Shown: in pieces, positions 60,885 through 64,000 of the stretch | Layout: each line of letters opens with the position of its first letter | Position numbering within the stretch: the stretch's first letter is position 1 | Assembly: GCF_003286085.1 (NCBI RefSeq) | Contig: NW_020825294.1 | Coordinates: forward strand, 11,368,501-11,432,500 | Direction: 5' to 3' | DNA length: 64,000 bases | Source of the DNA: Drosophila persimilis | Taxonomy: Eukaryota > Arthropoda > Insecta > Diptera > Drosophilidae | Program-made: the position numbers and the translations under genes | The notes under the pieces: model-generated | The model's database searches: none | What the model saw: only the letters and a program-made list of their open reading frames with translations | Told to the model about the DNA's origin: nothing

Positions 60885-62820
60885 CACTTTATGGTATCTA
60901 ATTTATGTTTTTATTTCCTTATATCCGCTATTTCGAATAAAGCCAAAGGAGTCATTGGTTTCGCTATTCCCAATGTGTTTGAGGAAGTACGTATTATCTC
61001 CGCACTAGCAACATCTCTGCAAGTCGGTTATATCTCCAACTCAGCATGGATTTATAAGGCGGCGATCAACCACCACGAACTTGTTAAACTTTACCTCTTT
61101 CATTATTAAATGCTTTCAAGGTAACTTACAGATGTTATTTACATCGACTTTAGTAAAGCATTCGACTCTGTAAACCATTCCCTTTTAGCGCATAAACTTG
61201 ACCTTTTAGGGTTTTCGCCCAACCTCCTGCGATGGATTTCTAGCTATCTTTGTTCCAGGTCTCAAATAGTCCTCTTCAAAAACTCCCTCTCTTTACCAGT
61301 AGAGGTTTCTTCGGGAGTACCACAGGGCAGCCATCTAGGCCCCTTACTCTTCACACTCTTTATTAATGACTTGCCTTCAGTATTAACATACTCTCGAGTA
61401 CTTAAGTATGCGGATGATGTTAAACTCTGTGTCCAGTATAGGGACATTTCATTTCATTCTCGCTTGCAATCCGATCTCAATAAGTTTCCGTCATAGTGTT
61501 GTGCAAACTTGTTACACCTTAATGCCTCGAAATGCAAAGTTATGACATTTCATCGTTCTAGCCCTTTGTTGGCTCCCTACACACTATTTGGGGGTTCTCT
61601 TGAGATAATTACCCTGGTGGATGATCTGGGTGTTATGTTAGACCCTAAGTTAAAGTTTTCCGAACACATTTCTACCATGGTAAATAAGACCATGGACGTG
61701 CTTCGGTTTATAAAGAGGTGGTGAAAAGAATTTGACGACCCCTATATAACAAAGACTCTCTATACCTCGCTTGTTCGTCCGATCTTAGAATACGGCACCT
61801 GTGTATGGTGGTGCCCTCAGTACAAAGTACACCAGGACCGTATAGAATTAGTACAGAAAAACTTTTTATAACCGATACTCAAAATGAGTATTGGGGTATA
61901 TTAGATTTGTGGTAAAAGTGGATGTGTGTAACGTTCAGAAGGAATAGTTTCCGACCCCATAAAGTACATATGTATATTCTTGATCATCATCAATATCCGA
62001 GTCGATTGAGCCCTGTCTGTCTGTCCGTTCGCCCGTCTGTCCATCCCTATTAGCGCCTAGTGATCAAAAATGTTTTGGATCCAGACTTCTGTGGATCCTA
62101 CTTCCGCCCCCAACAAGGGCCAAAAATCTCTTGCATCCACAATATTGCAGATTCGAGAAAACTAAAAACGTAGAATCATAGATAATGACCATATCTATCA
62201 GATTGCTGAATCTGGATCAGATCAGATCATTTTTATAGCCAAAAGGAACAAATCAATTTGCAGTGGGTACGCAGCGCCCGACATCACGCTCAGTATGATT
62301 TTCTCTCTCTCTCTCGCACGCACTCTTTGTCGTGTCGTAATATTAGCGGCGTCTGCCGGAGGAGAGCCATACTGACTAAGTATCGGGTATAAATGTAGAG
62401 TTGCGGTCTCCGCAGAAACTCACAACGTTCCCCCTCGTTACTCTTTGCTCTGCGGGGCCTCAACTGGGATGCAGGTGTGAGACTCCCATCTTACTCTCGT
62501 AGACTGCTATTAGTAAACCTCTCATCCTTAGTTGACCGTAGAAAAAAGCTTGGTGTGATTTTTATGCCCAACTTGTTCAGGGGTGACATAGAAAGCCCTG
62601 ATCTGTTGAGCCGCATAAACTTCACGATTCCTATTAGACTTACTAGAAATTTTATACCGTTGTTCCTTCCACTTTGTAGATCGAATTATTCCTTGCATGA
62701 ACCGATTAGGGTCTTATGCTCGGATTATAATTCCCTCTACCATATTATATCCACCACTAATTCTCTTCCTCTTATTAAATCACTAATCCTTACACACCTT
62801 TCTAGTAATTTGTAGTTGTA
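60885..62820 (+). mobile_element. Degenerate CR1/Jockey-type non-LTR retrotransposon
   Basis: Broken reverse transcriptase with motifs in order: SAISNKAK, DVIYIDFSKAFDSVNH, SSGVPQGSHLGPLLF, YADDVKLC, LNASKCKVMTF, DDLGVMLDPKLKFSEH and RPILEYGTCVWW. After an inserted element the C-terminal region follows (LPSYSRRLLLVNLSSL, RRKKLGVIFMPNLFRG), ending in TAG near 62817. In-frame stops (for example near 61495 and 61722) and shifts make it inactive. The 5' part is missing. The C-terminal block looks CR1-like, though the exact clade is inferred. Confidence 0.8.
61867..62438 (-). mobile_element. Helentron/DINE-1-like repeat, copy D, nested insertion
   Basis: Minus-strand copy of the 24775-25714 family. 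It begins on the plus strand TATAACCGATACTC and ends AACGTTCCCCCTCGT, with the left hairpin and subterminal repeat kept and the middle deleted (572 bp). It interrupts the retrotransposon reading frame between the QKNFL and LFALRGLNW codons, with TTA on both sides of the insertion. Confidence 0.8.
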
Positions 62821-63002
62821 GTGGTATTGTATCTTGAATGCATGCCTAGTTCTCTCATATTATTATCCTCGAATATTAGTCTAACAGCTATCTTTCCTGC
62901 ATGCTCGCGTAACGGCCTTCTGCTGGTTTCAGACGGGCCACTTGACAGTGTAGTAATTGCATCGCATCTTGCAAGATGCAGTCAATTAAAAAAAAATTCC
63001 TA
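62821..63002. other. Retrotransposon 3' tail or spacer
   Basis: Short non-coding sequence between the two non-LTR elements. It contains an A9 tract at about 62989-62997. Confidence 0.35.
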
Positions 63003-64000
63003 ATCTTCGCCCTGCGCGGACTTAGGTTAGGTTAGGTTGAGGCGGCTGCCGGTCTCGCTCGTAACCCGTCACACTTAGGCCGGTTTCGGCCCGTTGTGAT
63101 ACCGCATAGGATCATTCCTTCCTGCGTTGTGAGACTTCCTGTCAGCAATTATCCCATCCAGATGCTCTCACAAAGTTCGCTATCCTCCTGGGACATAGTT
63201 TGGACATCTCTGAGATGTCGTGTAGAAAGGCTGAGCCCAGGTCCTGTAGCCTTCTTCTGCTGAGAGCTGGGCAGGAGCAGAACAGATGTTCCACTGTCTC
63301 CTCCTCTTCCTCGTCTCTACAGCTGCGACAAAAATCGTTATGTGGGGCCCCCAGCCTGTTAGCGTGGGTGCCTATTAGCCAGTGTCCCGTGAGGGAACGT
63401 ATGACTACGCTGCACCTTTTCCTGCTTAACTTGAGGAGCTCGGAGGTGCGCTTCATGTCCATGGTCGGCCATGTTTGCCGAGTTGTGCGACATCGTGGCA
63501 CTGTTTGCCACATATCGTTTTTTAGTCGCTTGCTCCCTTATAATGAGCTTACAGGTGGCCATTGGCATACAGATATCCTCCTTGTCTTGGAGAAGGGGGA
63601 TCTGGCCAGCTCGTCCGCTATACAGTTGCCCTCGATGTCCCGGTGGCCCGGGACCCAAATCAGGCTAATAGCAAATTGCTGAGCCATCTCGTGCAGAGAT
63701 TTGCGGCAGTCTGCCACGGTGGCCGAGTTCGAGAAAATCGCACTTAGCGATTTGATCGCAGCCTGGCTGTCGTTATAAATTTTTAGCTTGGTTACCGTAA
63801 CGGCAGCCGCTTGTAGGCAGTCTAGAGCCTCCCTGATTGCTATGACTTCCGCTTGAAAGAAACTGCAATGATCTGGGAGTCTGAAGGAATGCCTTATGTT
63901 TAGCTGTTCAGAGTAGATTCCCCCTCCGACTCTGTCGTCCAGCTTTGATCCATCTGTGAAGATGTTTATGGCCCCATCTGGGCCTGGGAGTCCCTCGAGC
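63003..64000 (-). mobile_element. 3' part of a LOA/Bilbo-like non-LTR retrotransposon
   Basis: Read on the minus strand from the window edge, an RNase H domain is visible: INIFTDGSKL, FFQAEVIAIREAL, IYNDSQAAIKSL, and WVPGHRDIEGNCIADELAR. After a frameshift near 63600, a C-terminal domain with a Cys-Cys-His-Cys pattern (CRSCRDEEEEETVEHLFCSC) ends at GWDNC and a TAG-type stop near 63142. The 3' tail has CAACCTAACCTAACCTAA at about 63020-63040. Domain order (RNase H, then CCHC at the end) fits LOA-clade elements. The element continues past the window and is broken here. Confidence 0.75.

Overview
The window is Drosophila nuclear DNA: genes with short GT-AG introns, long AT-rich introns and decayed insect transposons. 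Its main content is one large voltage-gated calcium channel alpha-1 gene of the L-type class, matching Drosophila Ca-alpha1D. The protein resembles the D. melanogaster one closely but not identically, and the interspersed Helentron/DINE-1-like repeats resemble those of the obscura group. An obscura-group species is therefore my inference; the exact species cannot be fixed from this sequence alone.

Layout. Positions 1-227 hold a probable partial minus-strand coding exon of an unrecognised gene. Positions 2463-5603 hold three small genes: an intronless CDV3-like gene (+), a two-exon Borealin/Australin-like gene (-) and a tiny cysteine-rich Mst-type sperm protein gene (-). From 5.6 to 37 kb no convincing intact gene is visible. 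This stretch contains a frameshifted membrane-protein pseudogene (25.9-26.5 kb), three Helentron-like insertions (18.9, 24.8 and 28.4 kb) and a remnant of an LTR-element integrase. It probably includes the 5' untranslated exons, first introns and promoters of Ca-alpha1D, which I could not place with confidence.

From 37.05 to 59.36 kb on the plus strand lies Ca-alpha1D. I could join 31 coding exons into one open frame of 7584 nt (2527 residues from ATG 37477). All four selectivity-filter glutamates, the beta-subunit binding motif in the I-II loop, an EF-hand-like region and the IQ motif are present. Two pairs of mutually exclusive exons, an alternative donor, a likely upstream N-terminal extension, an in-frame cassette exon and a possible alternative last exon can be read directly. 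A mariner remnant and a TTAA-flanked MITE-like element sit in its introns.

From about 60.9 kb to the end the sequence is transposon debris: a broken CR1/Jockey-type non-LTR element (+) split by a Helentron-like insertion, then the 3' part of a LOA/Bilbo-like non-LTR element (-) that runs off the window.

The small genes at the left share features with male-germline genes, but nothing here shows a multi-gene pathway. I saw no clearly new biological system. The most interesting material is the splicing architecture of the channel gene, the retrogene-like CDV3 copy and the pseudogene.
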